Shown here piece by piece: positions 1 to 11,123 of a stretch of DNA of 64,000 bases. The DNA comes from Ectobius pallidus (taxonomy: Eukaryota; Arthropoda; Insecta; Blattodea; Ectobiidae). Position 1 is the stretch's first letter. Every line of letters starts with the position of its first letter. Under the pieces are notes generated by a model. That model was not told the origin of the DNA and did not search any database. It saw only the letters and a program-made list of their open reading frames with translations. The stretch spans positions 47,720,502 to 47,784,501 of the forward strand of contig CAXKWD010000008.1 of assembly GCA_964059195.1 (NCBI GenBank), in the 5' to 3' direction. A program made the translations under genes and the position numbers.

Positions 1-646
1 ACAACAGAGTGATATTTCAGTATAAGTTATTTTATAACTTACCTTGTCATGAGGAAATATATATATATATATATATTTTCTTTTTGTTCTCTTTTTTATA
101 TTCTCACAACACAACTTTAATGTTTGCCAAGATCATTCAGGCTGATTTATATTGCCAGAATTGAAATCTGAGGCAACATTTTTTAATGCATTTTGCTTTT
201 GCATGGATGTTAAAGTATCCATCTTTTTTTAATTCTATGTCCTTCCGAAGACAATTTCTACTAGGACATCCTTGTCCTCCTTGGAAAAATTAGGAGAACA
301 ATCCTTTTTTCTACTTAACTTCAGTCATTTTTTCCTTCCTTTTGCACAACATACAGAAATACAAAGGAAAATAGAGTAACAATGCTCACCATGTCTCGCG
401 ATACTCAGCCGTTTGTGTGAACTTGTCAAGAGGTCATGTACGAACTGGGATCAAAACTGGACTTCGATTAGTTGATCTTAAATCAGTGTCATACAACATG
501 ACTCTGGTGTGAACTCAATCATTTTATGAACTTAGATTTGAAGGGATCTCTAGTCAGCAATGCTCATACAATCAGTTTTACAATCAGCCCTTAAAGAAAT
601 TAATGAAATACGTGAAGGCAGTCATTTAATATACAAAAGAAATTAC

Positions 647-761
647 CATTTATGAGGTTCTGGAAACTGAACAAGAAACCATTCGTCAAAGATAGGTGGA
701 TATCTTGGTAGTATTTTTTTCATGAAGACTTCACGTTTTTCTTCAACAGAACTTTGAGCCA
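647..761 (-). CDS. ATR: ATR kinase, exon (start of kinase domain, most 3' exon seen)
   Basis: This internal exon of the checkpoint kinase ATR is read on the minus strand. It opens after a TTTTCAG acceptor with two bases that complete a codon, holds 37 codons and ends with two bases before GTAATT. It includes RYPPIFDEWFLVQFPEP, which matches the vertebrate ATR stretch around RHPPIFHEWF in the kinase N-lobe. Its entry phase fits the end of the exon at 3671-3809, where T plus TG makes a Leu codon. The catalytic loop and activation segment are not in this window and should lie on exons at lower coordinates. The splice ends come from motif and phase; no transcript was available. Confidence 0.85.
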
Positions 762-1018
762 CTGAAAACAGACAAATCAAATATGGAAAAACATTAAAAA
801 CACCATATTTCTTATGGTTACTTTCAATATTGAAAATCTATCTAGCATTAAAGTGTAAAATCATATAATCTAAATACACATATAAAAAATTACTTAAAAA
901 AGAAACATAATTTTGAACCCAAAGAGCCATTTACTGCTCATATTTGGGTGTCAGTTCAGCAAGTAACTTATGGATTTTAAGCATATGAAATGATACACAT
1001 ATGCACAAGAGCAACCCA

Positions 1019-1062
1019 CACAAACAAACAAACAAACAAACAAACAAACAAACAAACAAAAA
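1019..1062. repeat. (CAAA)n microsatellite
   Basis: About ten tandem copies of the tetranucleotide CAAA. A shorter AT-dinucleotide tract lies at about 57-78. Confidence 0.9.
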
Positions 1063-1611
1063 CCATTTTATTAATATTTATAATGAATATCTTATTATTT
1101 GTTTATACAAAGTGATATACAAGAATATAAAGATAAATCAAGAAAAAGCCTTGTTAACATAATTTGCAAAGTCAATAGAACTAGCTCATACTGTGACTAG
1201 TTTCAGAGCTAAACCTACCCTGAATTATAGGAGGACCTTGCCTTTCAGGGATCAGTTGGGCATGTTATGTTATGTTATAATACAACTTATTCTATTTTTA
1301 AACTTGTATAATATTCATACATTTGATGAAGATATTTCTTGGAATAGTCAATGTTTGAAATTAATAAACAAACCCAATATTATATGCTATCAGTTAAGGG
1401 TTCTTAGAAACAAACCACACATTGAAGTTTTACTTTCATTTTACTATAGGTTGAATGGAGACTTGCATATGGGATCTGTTTCTGAGGATCTTGTTCTCTG
1501 TTGGCTGACTTATTGTCCAGTAACATATTTTATGATGTAGGCCTGGACATTAAGTTAAGTCTGGACATTCCTGCAGAAATTATTTTAAGAAATATAGTAT
1601 TTTAACAATAT

Positions 1612-2998
1612 ATGGTTCAAATTAACAAGATGGTGCCTGGTAGTGAAACCACATGTAATGGAGGGGATAATTTACACAACAGTGGTGGAAATACTGATGG
1701 AAATGCAGAAGGTAAAGACATCAATGAGACTGTTACGAAAAGGAATAATTGCACAGATAAAGGCAACAACTTTGACAACGTGAAATTGGAGAAAAAGCAA
1801 CCATTTGGTTCGCAAACCGAGGAACTCCATGCAGGACACCAAGCTGAAGTAATAGCGTCACTCCAGAAGGTTATTGAAATATTAAGCAATGACTTGAAAA
1901 GTGCCCAAAACAAAATAAGAGCACATAAAACTGAAAACGAAGAACTAAAGAACTAAAGAACTAAAAAATATATTAAGACAGTTTAATTTCATTTACACCA
2001 AGTCTAATCAAACCAGGGGACATGCGTGCCTAGATAATATCTTCACAAACGTAGATATGTCACTCATATCTACCAATGGTTGTGCTTTCCCACACTCAGA
2101 CCATGACCTGGTGTGCCTAGAGATAAATAATGTTGATTACAATGACAGTAATAAAGTTAAGGGTAAAATCATAGTTACCAGGCCAATAGATGATTACAAG
2201 TTGTTTAATTTTAAGATGGCTCTTTTAAATGTCAATTGGGTAGATTTTATCAAGTAACCAGTGTTCAGCAAATAAAACTTTTGAAAGTTTCTTTAACATA
2301 TTTTTAGTGAACTTTGAAATTTACATTCCGCAAAAAAAATGTTATGTTAATTTTTGTAGGCCATACAAGCGCTGTAAAAAAAAAACAAAAAGGAATGATA
2401 CACCCATGATTTAGCTGTCATGAAAAATAATTAGATGTACCGGTATACAGGAAACTAAACACAAATTCCACTAGATTACTTTGCACTAAGGCAAGGAAGG
2501 AATATCAGTTAGCTATCAATAAGGCAAAAGAAACTTACAACGTAGGAAGGATTGAAAATTTCAAGAATAAATGCAAAGGCCTGGAAGATGATAAATACTA
2601 TTGCCAAAAATACCTCAAAGGAAGCTATTGGAATAAGCCCTAATGAATTCAACCATTTTTGTGTCCAGTCTGTAGAGGAAATATCAAACAAAATCGATAC
2701 AGATTTTGAAAAGTCTGCATACTTCCTAAATATTAGTTCATGTAAAATTGACGGACTCAAATTTACTTTTAATGAAGTAACATCAGATATAGTTTTCGGT
2801 ATTGTAAATAAGTTTGAAACATCTGATAGTGTTGATATTTATGAAATTTCTTGTAATTTACTTAAACAGGTTATTGATAGCTTTTGCGAACCTTTAACCT
2901 ACTGCATAAATAAGTGCTTAAGAGAAGGTGTATTTCCAAGTATCCTAAAACTGTCTAGGGTTGTACCTATTTTTACAACGTGTGCTGTTCGAATTTAG
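1612..2998 (+). pseudogene. LINE (CR1/Jockey-like) remnant: endonuclease end and RT start
   Basis: This is a broken non-LTR retrotransposon in an ATR intron. The piece at 1960-2257 carries CLDNIFTN and FPHSDHDLVCLEI, the SDH motif near the C-terminus of APE-type LINE endonucleases. The piece at 2552-2970 reads into CLREGVFPSILKLSRVVPIF, the N-terminal fingers of CR1/Jockey-type reverse transcriptases. Homology then stops, so the YXDD palm is missing. The 1612-1956 ORF is low-complexity with a coiled-coil-like end and could be the preceding ORF or unrelated. Several frame changes show that it is dead. The clade is a guess from these short stretches. Confidence 0.65.
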
Positions 2999-3670
2999 TT
3001 TATTTATCGAGTTTATTAATCAAAAGTTATTAAAAAGACAATTAATCGTAATTCAAAGTGCAAACAATTTAATGTATTAGAAGTTGAAGAAATCACTAAC
3101 CATTATTTATTACAGCAGTGTCGCAGGGTAAGAGGAGTGTCTCGAGAAAGACAACATTTGCGTGTGAAGACAGACAGACTTTCTTCCATTACGTAATATA
3201 ATGCAGTGCTATAACAAAAAATTTTAACTTCAGCTATCTTGACATAGATTAAAGTGTAATGCCATAAACTCGATTTCAGCCATCTTGACAAGTAATTGAA
3301 CCGAATATATAATAAACAATATACCACTAGGGCCTACAACATTGATCCCACAAGGGGTACAACATTGGTGTCACTATGGGTTACAACAAATATTATGATG
3401 AGATTTTGAAGAAAGGCCAGCTTTTGTTAAATTGTGCAATTGCACTAAATTCGTAGCATATTCATTTAATCAGCATACTTATTAAGAAGGTGAAAAACTA
3501 CAATGATTTCTGTGCAGCAAGCTCTTACATCAACAAGTTTAATTATGTACTTCCAGACTATTTTAAATCCAAATCTGATTTTTATATAAGGGGTAAATTA
3601 TTAAAACATGCCTTACTTAAACCTGAGAATTGGTAGGCCTACTCTTAAACATACAATAATGAACACTTAC

Positions 3671-3809
3671 ATAGGAAAAAATTGCTTGTTTCCTGAATGG
3701 AGACTGCAATCCTTGATTGCTTGTACATGTCACAAACAGCACGTCGATAACCTTGTAAATCTGGTACCCACTCTACGAGACCACTGTCTTCATTAAGTGG
3801 AACTACACA
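3671..3809 (-). CDS. ATR: ATR kinase, exon (kinase N-lobe)
   Basis: This 139-bp exon starts in phase 0 after a TTTTGTAG acceptor and ends in phase 1 before GTAAGTG. It begins CVVPLNEDSGLVEWVPD, the counterpart of AVIPLNDECGIIEWV in vertebrate ATR. It continues the exon at 5794-5901, which ends HVRTY (vertebrate HIRTY). The second half (MYKQSRIAVSIQETSNFF) differs more from vertebrates, as expected for a variable linker. Confidence 0.88.
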
Positions 3810-4149
3810 CTACAAAATACAAAACACATAATTATAATAACAAAATAGAAAAGGCAGTTATAAACTCACATATAACAATAAATTAACAACACATAAATAA
3901 AATGAAACTTATCCATTGCACTTAGTGGTTCTTTTTACAGAATATGACAGCAATTTCAGTGGGAAAAACAGATTTTGTTCCTTACCCTTTCAGTGCTGAA
4001 TTTGTATTAATATAGGCATTCATCAAGGTTAACAGCAAGTTTATAAGTTTGAAACCAGTGAAGAAAATTTTAATGAAATACCATATTTAATAGCGTAATG
4101 GACCCACCTCAACTTTTTGCGTTATAAAATAAAAATTCCACATGTAATA

Positions 4150-4336
4150 CACTGACCGGCAAAAAAAACCGATCACTGTAAAATTTGTTGTACTTTTAAG
4201 ATTAAACTTACGGTAATTTTGATTGGATGTTTCTTACATTGTTGTTGGTGAGGATGAATTATTATTTTTAATGGATCATTAGCTATAGATACAGCACATC
4301 TGCTTTCTTCATATCTTCACTTTCTCACCAAACAAA

Positions 4337-4370
<34 letters not shown>

Positions 4371-4790
4371 ATCGCAATAGGGTGATTCCAATATGGTTAT
4401 AAGCACTAGCTTGTCGTACATATTGCTAGGTGTTTCATTGTTGTATTGCGTCATTTCCTTCCAAACTGAACGGAAACTGTCTCCCTTCGCATCGAAGTGA
4501 TTCTGTCAGTAAGTTTAGTTGAAATTATGCCTCTCACTCCTGAAGACTTTGCCAAAGCTGTTGCTCTAATTGATGATGGATGCAGCCCCTGCAACCTTAG
4601 GCTCACCATTCACCACGGTGCAAGAGGAAAAATAGGGAATTAAGTGTGAAATGTGTCATTAAATTTTAATCTTAAAAACGTATACAATTGCAGTAATTTT
4701 ATTTCAAGCACTAGGCCTACAACATAATTTTTATTTAAACTTAATTTTTTTTTAATTTCTTTAAGTGATCGGTTTTTTTTCCGGTCAGTG
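4150..4790 (+). mobile_element. Tc1-like DNA transposon, internally deleted (641 bp)
   Basis: The ends are inverted repeats of about 27 bp starting CACTGACCGG, with an inner GATCACT (4150-4177 and 4764-4790). TA duplications flank it at 4148-4149 and 4791-4792. Inside, from about 4527, the sequence reads MPLTPEDFAKAVALIDDG, the start of a Tc1-type transposase (N-terminal helix-turn-helix). The frame then decays and no DDE core remains. A run of about 36 A lies at 4334-4369. It is non-autonomous. Confidence 0.92.
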
Positions 4791-5599
4791 TAGTTGTATC
4801 CCATTTTTAATAAAAAATCATTTTAATAGTATCTGAAGTCATAAGATTGGATGGCCTGCTAATCTTTGAATTCAAGTTTTTAAACAACAATGCAATGGAA
4901 CTATGGAAGCCTGAGAAACAATAATACATTTTCAACACTGGGAAAGCCTCAAGTCACACATAAAGCACTAATATCTGCTTTTTTGCAATTTTTTAAATGA
5001 CACTTATATACATCAATAGCAGTGAAAAGATTAACGATGCCTCTTCTGTTAGTTACAACATTGGCCATTTCTTCATGCTATTATTACTACCGTTAAATGT
5101 TCTGCATTACAGCAGTTCCCGAGGTTTGGTTTTGAAATTTAATTCTCCATTTCACCCTATCATTGGCTTCTTCATTGGCATTAAGGTCTTCCACAGACTC
5201 TGTGCTGCCAGGAGTTCCAGCATGTCTTGAACAAATTTTTAAATTTTATATCTTTGAAAAGTAATAACAAATACAACAGCTTGCCCTTGAGGCTCATTAC
5301 AGAAGAGATACAAGTGACTCAACTCAATATAATCACAAACCCCAGCCAGCCTAACAATAGAGTGAAACTTAGTTTCTTTTTAGCGTTAACTCTGTTGTGG
5401 TATTTTATGGCATTGCAATAAAGTGAATCACAAGGAAGCTGGCCTGTTTTGTAGGACGGTGCTTTTCAGACAAAAAATAAGAATCTAATCAAACGATGAA
5501 GGAAAAAATAAAAAAACTTCTTATTAAAATTGAATTTGGAAATTAATTGTGAAGGGCACCATAAAAGAGCACTGCAGGCAACATGGCATCCGCAAGATT

Positions 5600-5789
5600 T
5601 AAGATAAAAATTATGATAAAAGATAATTAAGTTGCTAGTCAAGTGGTTAACTAGTCTAACCCTGAATGTTCTGAATCTTGGGCAGACTTTTATATTCTCA
5701 AGCAAGCAATTCCATAGGCAAGCTGTCTCGATAGTGAAGTTAAGATAAGTTAGATCACAAGAAGCATTGGCTAATATTTGATTTAACAC
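5600..5789 (-). pseudogene. LINE C-terminal fragment
   Basis: A short minus-strand reading frame includes TACLWNCLLENIKVCPRFRTF. It matches the conserved tail of Jockey/CR1-type LINE ORF2 proteins, in which RLWNSLP is followed by a stretch like SFK..L. No RT palm is present nearby. It abuts the ATR exon at 5794. Assignment rests on this one motif. Confidence 0.5.
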
Positions 5790-5793
5790 TTAC

Positions 5794-5901
5794 ATAAGTC
5801 CTCACATGTAGGTTCCTTTGACGTGACTCAGGGTTTTTCCTTAAGAAATTATTCACAACTGTATTGAATTCCATATATCGGAAGTCTTTTCTAAGATCAT
5901 C
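5794..5901 (-). CDS. ATR: ATR kinase, exon (after the phosphate-binding lysine strand)
   Basis: This exon of exactly 36 codons lies between a CTTTTCAG acceptor and a GTAAGTG donor, phase 0 at both ends. It reads DDLRKDFRYMEFNTVVNNFL and ends RNLHVRTY, nearly residue for residue the vertebrate ATR segment DDLRKDCRLMEFNSLINKCL. It continues directly from MMMCKSK in the exon at 17620-17743, giving the PIKK signature CK-K-DDLRKD. The intron between them is 11.7 kb and holds both R2-like elements. Confidence 0.93.
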
Positions 5902-6120
5902 CTGAAAAGAATACAAATATCTTAAGAAATGTTCAAATATATTTTACTTCTGTCTATGTTCACATCACATTTCTAACAGGCAAATACTGTTCTAAAATTT
6001 TTGAAAAAGTATAAACTGGTATTTCTGTTGTGTGCATGCAGCACAATGTTACGAAAAAAAAAATCAAATTCTTAACTTAGCAGCAGGATACAATGTATGT
6101 AGTCTCTCATTTTATTCACT

Positions 6121-6338
6121 TTTTTTCTTTCTTCGGATATATCTTTAATAAATCTAAATATTATCTATTAGATTAAATATTTTGAAAATAAAATTAGTAT
6201 AATTTTAATTTTTATCAAAACCAACAGTTTTAAAAAACCTGTTGGAATTTTATAACTCTACTGTATGCATCAACATTTTATAATGTCCTATTTTGGAGTA
6301 TTGAAGTTTATTTTTTTCTTTCTTTGGATATATCTTTA
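6121..6338. repeat. 191-bp tandem repeat, left part
   Basis: A full unit (6121-6310) is followed by the first 28 bases of another, which stops at GGATATATCTTTA. The GGATATAT anchors are 191 bp apart (6135 and 6326). The unit contains CCAACAGTTTTAAAAAACC and ends TTTTGGAGTATTGAAGT. The same unit resumes at 10284, on the far side of the R2-like element. Confidence 0.93.
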
Positions 6339-9300
6339 TTTTTTATTTTAACAATCTTCCTCTACATCAGAGGCTGCCATATGACAAAGAATAGCATAAC
6401 AAATTCATAATTACAACAAAGTAGTATTTAGTATACACTGTAAATGTGTTATTGGGTTATCTGTAAAGAAGAAGAAGAAATAAGAAATCTATTGTTTCGA
6501 ATACAAATGGTATCTGAGTATTCTTACAGAAAACTTTAAAGCCTGTAAGGCAATTTCTTTATAGAGCGATGTTGGAACTCCCAGATCTTGAAGTAGAGTG
6601 ACACACTTTAGAGGGATAGTGCCTCTTGCACCCACCATTATGCCTCGTACTTCAATGTCTTCTAAATTATATTTTTCCTTATAAAAGGGCACTGTTGGTT
6701 CATATATTTCCTGTTTCTCTAAGTGCACTTCATGAGGTTGGTCGATATGAGTCTCAAATCTTATAGTAGGATCCAAGATGTATCCTTTATTATCGCCTGG
6801 TTTCATGGCGATAATGTCGATTCTCCTACAGCTGCCATTGGTGGCAAGACCGTGAACCTCTTCAAAGACATTGAAGCCATTACTTCGGAGGGCACTGGCA
6901 ATAGTCGATCTTATGGTGTGGTGTCTAGTATTGCGCAGTGCTTCGCTAAACGGGCAAAAGCCAAGGACGTGAGGCAAAGTTTCAATCTCGTTGCATCTTC
7001 TGCAACGGTTTCCGTCCCGACTTCTACCCGGAACAGCACGCACTGCTGCTGTGTTGGCTAACATTTTCAGAGCCTCCTTCCATTCAGATGAAGACAGGCC
7101 AGAATGCTTTACTATCCATCTGTTGGCAGGAGGATATTCTTTATAGAGACAAACGCCTTTGCCTTTATGACTCAGACTGCACCAGTTTTTATATTCCTCA
7201 TCCTGAAGAAAATGCCTGATTTTTTTGGTATCAAAAAATCCACGACGATCTTTCAGCAACTCAGATATAGAGACATTCAGTTTGTTCATGCATCTTGACA
7301 ACTCATCATCAAGATTCCTTGTTTGTAAAATGTGTTCATTTTCTGACTTGATCAGGATGTTTATTCCATTTATTCCTTGAAGGAAAACTTCCCAGTTGGC
7401 TCGAAATAATCCAAGGCCCTTCATTTGCCTATTACTGTACAGCATTGAATCGGGAATATCGGTAGGAAGGCATAATATTTGTTTTAATGTAGATTTTATC
7501 ATTTTGTCTGTGTCTAACAAAAATCTTTCAGGGAATTTTTCGGATGGAATGGATATAAAGCGATAGGTTAAAGATGGACAAATCACAGAGTTCAATACTT
7601 GGAACTTCTGGGTAGAATTTAACCAAGGACTAGACGACAGTGTATCCAACTTCTCCTGGAGGTCAGTCAATACTTTTTTACCATCCAGAACGATGTCATC
7701 GGAAAAATTTACCCCTAAATATTTTATACATTCATGGTCAGAAATGCAACGAATATTAATATCGGATGAAAGCCTGAACTCTTCATTAACTATTTTACCA
7801 CAGACTATATTTATCGCTACAGACTTTTGAAGATTGATATCTAAACCAATTTCTTTAAATCTCTGAAGCGCCATCCATGTTAGTTCTTTGGCAGACGACA
7901 TTCCATTACCAATCAGAACAGTATCGTCAGCAAAACCTAGAATGGTTAGGGGTTCTAATCCATCATCTAGTCGATATCCATAATGATCTAAAATTTCCTT
8001 TTCACTTAGTTCGTGAAATATATGGTCTGTGGAAATATTATATAATGTCGGTGATAAGGGAGATCCTTGCATAACTCCACGAAGGAATTTTATTGGCTGC
8101 GTCTTCTTAAATCTGCTTTCCACTTGTGTAGTGTTATTTTCCTGTAGATTGCATATAAGATCAGATAGTTTATTCGGAGCCATTGATGATGCTAATGTTT
8201 TACGCAAATGACTGTGTCCTACATTGTCAAATGCTTTAGTGATGTCAAGGAAAACAATGGTGCAATCTTTCTTTAAAACTTTCGAAGAAAGCAGAATAGA
8301 ACGGAGTAGTGATGTATTGATTGTCGTGCCTGGTGATTTGGTGAAACCCCTTTGATGTTCGCTAAATGATACGAAGCATCTGAGTCTGGCATCTAAAGCT
8401 CGTTCTATCACCCTTCTCAGGACACTGCATATGGATATTGGACGCCAGTTTGACAAGTCTGATTTATCGTCCTTTTTGTATATCAGAATGGTGCAAGCTC
8501 TTTTGAATAGTGTTGGAACCTGGCCAGATTTTAGCATTCTGGTAGCTATTTTTGCTATAATTTCAGCGGCGAGGTCATCCTTTATTACTCGAACTAGGAC
8601 TCTATCGGGGCCTGGAGCTGTGTCTACTGCTATTCCGTGTATGGCTTGTACTATTTCTTCTTTGGAAATAATATCATCTTCTGTGTCATCTAGGACAGCA
8701 CGCTCTGCTTCCGCTAAAGTGTCCCGGTACTCTTTCCTGACACAGTCATTGGGATTTGAAAAATATTGAGAATAATAAGAAAAAATTCCTTGAATATCAA
8801 CTGTGCATTGCTGGTTGTTATCATTCATAACTTTTCTCACTGCTTTCCGCCTCTGATTGTAATATAAATATTGTATCTCCTCATATTTATATCTATTTCG
8901 CCTCTTTTCTCTATCTCTTTTAGTAGCCCGTTGAGGATTGCTATGGTGGTGGTAAGTTTGTTGAACTTTGATTTCCCGTTGTTGCTTTCTCGCCTCATAG
9001 TATTTTCTTGCTGGATGTTTTGGGCCTGGCAGAGAGTCAATAGAATTAGAGAGGAACAAAGCAAATTCTGTCACTGAACTGTCAAAGTCATTTTCATGTA
9101 GATTTTGGGCAAAACGATCATTCCATACTTTTAGATTGTCTTTGTAATTATCTATTAGCTTTCCAGTTAAAGGCCTAGTACGGTCCTGTCTAACAGAATT
9201 ATGATTTTGACATCGTTCTGGTTTCGTCTTATCTGCTGCTTCAGATATCGTATAGTGGGTACTGGGCTGTCGATCCACTAATGTTTGTCGAAAATGCTCA

Positions 9301-10283
9301 GGATGAGCTCTGCTGATATGAGTACTAACACGGATAAATAGTTGACCACAATGAGGACAAGGAGTCCGATTTTTACCAACACTTTCAGATGAAGCCTGCT
9401 CTTGAGTAAGATCATAATTTAAATCATCTGTACTACATATATCATTCAGAAACTCTGTTGTGCTTTCTGTAGTGATACCATCATTAATACAGTCAGAGTC
9501 TCGGTTGAGGACACTAACGGACGAGTCTTGAGATAGTGAGTTATGATTTCTGGCTATGTGTATATTAATGCCACGTTTCGTAAATTGTCTATGGCAGATA
9601 GTACAAGTTATAGATTGAGTGTGTTCGCCTGAAGATGTGGTTGGCTTCATATACTGACCGTTTGTATTAAGATTGTCTGGAATAGCTTCATTCCTACATG
9701 CCGATTCTCTTGGATTAACAGGACTACTTACTACATTATTAGAATCATCATCCAGAGAACTGGTTCGTTGAGGAATATGGGTTGGATCATCCGTATCTTC
9801 GTTAGAAGCATTTTGAGACTTACTATGCAATGTAAATCCATTTCCGTCGACATTGTAGCTATCAGCATAGCGACCTGCTATTGTCTGGCTTGCAGAGGAA
9901 GCAAGGGTCTTGGAGATGTGAATTGCTAGTCCTTTTTGTTTGAAGAATCCTTCACATAATGGACATTTAATTGTATTACTGTCCGAAGTGATGTCATTTT
10001 GAGAATTCACTTGCATTTCAGTAAAATAATAAATATGAAGACATTTGATGAAAAGTTTGTTTATAGCAACGAGCTTCACAACTGCTATAACACATATATT
10101 TAGACCTTTGTCTCAGTCAATAAGTCGTTAACTCACCATGGAATATCCTCAAGCAAGACTTCAGTATTTAAAGAACAAAATGAAACATTGGTTAACTTAA
10201 AACAAGCTTTAATATTCAGTAAAAACTTTAAATCAAACAGAGCTAATGCTTTGGATGTAACCATCTGAGTCATGGCCTTCTTA
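6339..10283 (-). mobile_element. R2-like non-LTR retrotransposon 1, apparently full length
   Basis: The boundaries come from the interrupted 191-bp repeat. The left unit stops after CTTTA at 6338 and the right one resumes with ATTATCTACTAG at 10284. About 12 bp of the unit are missing, which suggests a small target deletion instead of a duplication. The minus-strand 5' end is near AAGAAGGCCATGAC (10269-10281). The 3' end is A/T-rich (AAAATAAAAAATAAA). The element is about 3.95 kb with one ORF and a 3' UTR of about 150 nt. No 28S rDNA sequence flanks it. Confidence 0.88.
6489..10016 (-). CDS. R2-like ORF: zinc fingers, reverse transcriptase, restriction-like endonuclease
   Basis: This single uninterrupted retrotransposon protein is predicted to nick DNA and copy its own RNA at the nick. 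The N-terminus has CPLCEGFF..HIS (a first finger whose second His is not obvious), then C2H2 fingers CTICHRQF..HIARNH and CPHCGQLF..HISRAH. The RT domain shows RPISICSVLRRVIER, VFLDITKAFDN, GVMQGSPLSPTLYN and the FADD active site. The C-terminus has a CCHC knuckle (RCRRCNEIETLPHVLGFC) and the R2-type endonuclease motif with RRIDIIA and LDPTIRFE. The frame is open from 10079. I choose the Met at 10016 because it gives a 5' UTR of 261 nt from GGCC, against 260 nt in element 2. Intact length suggests recent insertion. Confidence 0.92.
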   Translation of the reverse strand: MQVNSQNDITSDSNTIKCPLCEGFFKQKGLAIHISKTLASSASQTIAGRYADSYNVDGNGFTLHSKSQNASNEDTDDPTHIPQRTSSLDDDSNNVVSSPVNPRESACRNEAIPDNLNTNGQYMKPTTSSGEHTQSITCTICHRQFTKRGINIHIARNHNSLSQDSSVSVLNRDSDCINDGITTESTTEFLNDICSTDDLNYDLTQEQASSESVGKNRTPCPHCGQLFIRVSTHISRAHPEHFRQTLVDRQPSTHYTISEAADKTKPERCQNHNSVRQDRTRPLTGKLIDNYKDNLKVWNDRFAQNLHENDFDSSVTEFALFLSNSIDSLPGPKHPARKYYEARKQQREIKVQQTYHHHSNPQRATKRDREKRRNRYKYEEIQYLYYNQRRKAVRKVMNDNNQQCTVDIQGIFSYYSQYFSNPNDCVRKEYRDTLAEAERAVLDDTEDDIISKEEIVQAIHGIAVDTAPGPDRVLVRVIKDDLAAEIIAKIATRMLKSGQVPTLFKRACTILIYKKDDKSDLSNWRPISICSVLRRVIERALDARLRCFVSFSEHQRGFTKSPGTTINTSLLRSILLSSKVLKKDCTIVFLDITKAFDNVGHSHLRKTLASSMAPNKLSDLICNLQENNTTQVESRFKKTQPIKFLRGVMQGSPLSPTLYNISTDHIFHELSEKEILDHYGYRLDDGLEPLTILGFADDTVLIGNGMSSAKELTWMALQRFKEIGLDINLQKSVAINIVCGKIVNEEFRLSSDINIRCISDHECIKYLGVNFSDDIVLDGKKVLTDLQEKLDTLSSSPWLNSTQKFQVLNSVICPSLTYRFISIPSEKFPERFLLDTDKMIKSTLKQILCLPTDIPDSMLYSNRQMKGLGLFRANWEVFLQGINGINILIKSENEHILQTRNLDDELSRCMNKLNVSISELLKDRRGFFDTKKIRHFLQDEEYKNWCSLSHKGKGVCLYKEYPPANRWIVKHSGLSSSEWKEALKMLANTAAVRAVPGRSRDGNRCRRCNEIETLPHVLGFCPFSEALRNTRHHTIRSTIASALRSNGFNVFEEVHGLATNGSCRRIDIIAMKPGDNKGYILDPTIRFETHIDQPHEVHLEKQEIYEPTVPFYKEKYNLEDIEVRGIMVGARGTIPLKCVTLLQDLGVPTSLYKEIALQALKFSVRILRYHLYSKQ

Positions 10284-10620
10284 ATTATCTACTAGATTAA
10301 ATATTTTGAAAATAAAATTGGTGTAATTTTAATTTTTATCAAAACCAACAGTTTTAAAAAACCTTTTGGAATTTTATAACTCTACTGTATGCATCAACAT
10401 TTTATAATGTCCTATTTTGGAGTATTGAAGTATTTTTTTTTCTTTGGATATATCTTTAATAAATCTAAATATTATCTACTAGATTAAATATTTTGAAAAT
10501 AAAATTGGTGTAATTTTTATTTTTATTAAAACCAACAGTTTTAAAAAAACCTGTTGGAATTTTATAACTCTACTGTATGCATCAACATTTTATAATGTCC
10601 TATTTTGGAGTATTGAAGTA
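10284..10620. repeat. 191-bp tandem repeat, right part
   Basis: The remainder of the interrupted unit (10284-10430) is followed by a complete one (10431-10620). Both closely match the left copies. After 10620 the match ends. The array therefore held about three units before the R2-like insertion. Confidence 0.92.
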
Positions 10621-11123
10621 TTATTAAAAATAAAACTGTGCACTTGATTTCGAAACTAATTTTAAAAATCATGCTTTTCAAACATAAGGTATTTGAGCAT
10701 AATTGATGGTTCATAAAATCTTTTTAACAGAAATGTGCCATGTGTTTGCATCTATGCCAAAGACGTTCTATATATCTACCTAGACTTACAATGTGCGCCG
10801 TAGCAATGGCTAAAATTTAACAACTCGCGCATCCGCAATCTTTTGGGCATGTGTTATGCTTCTGACACACGTGAGAATGTCAACAGTGAGATTTTTTAAA
10901 TATTAAAAACGAAATGTAGGCTTAGAATTACAGATTTTGCGTTATTTTGTTATCATGTGCTATTTCATAATTACATGAAGTGTAGTGAGTTTTAAAACGG
11001 TGATTATTACTGCGGATACATTCCAATATCGTAGGACACGTGAGTTGGTTAGAATTTGTATTTTTATGTTTTGTGTTTCAATCTTGCCGTGTGTTTTATA
11101 GTGTTCCTGGGATTACTAAAAGT

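Noticed and set aside
1193..1540. 115-codon ORF upstream of the LINE remnant
   Set aside because: It starts with GTG, has no recognisable domain and sits in AT-rich intron sequence.
6339..10283. R2-like element taken as evidence for an rDNA locus
   Set aside because: No 28S or 18S sequence was recognised on either side; the flanks are a 191-bp AT-rich repeat.
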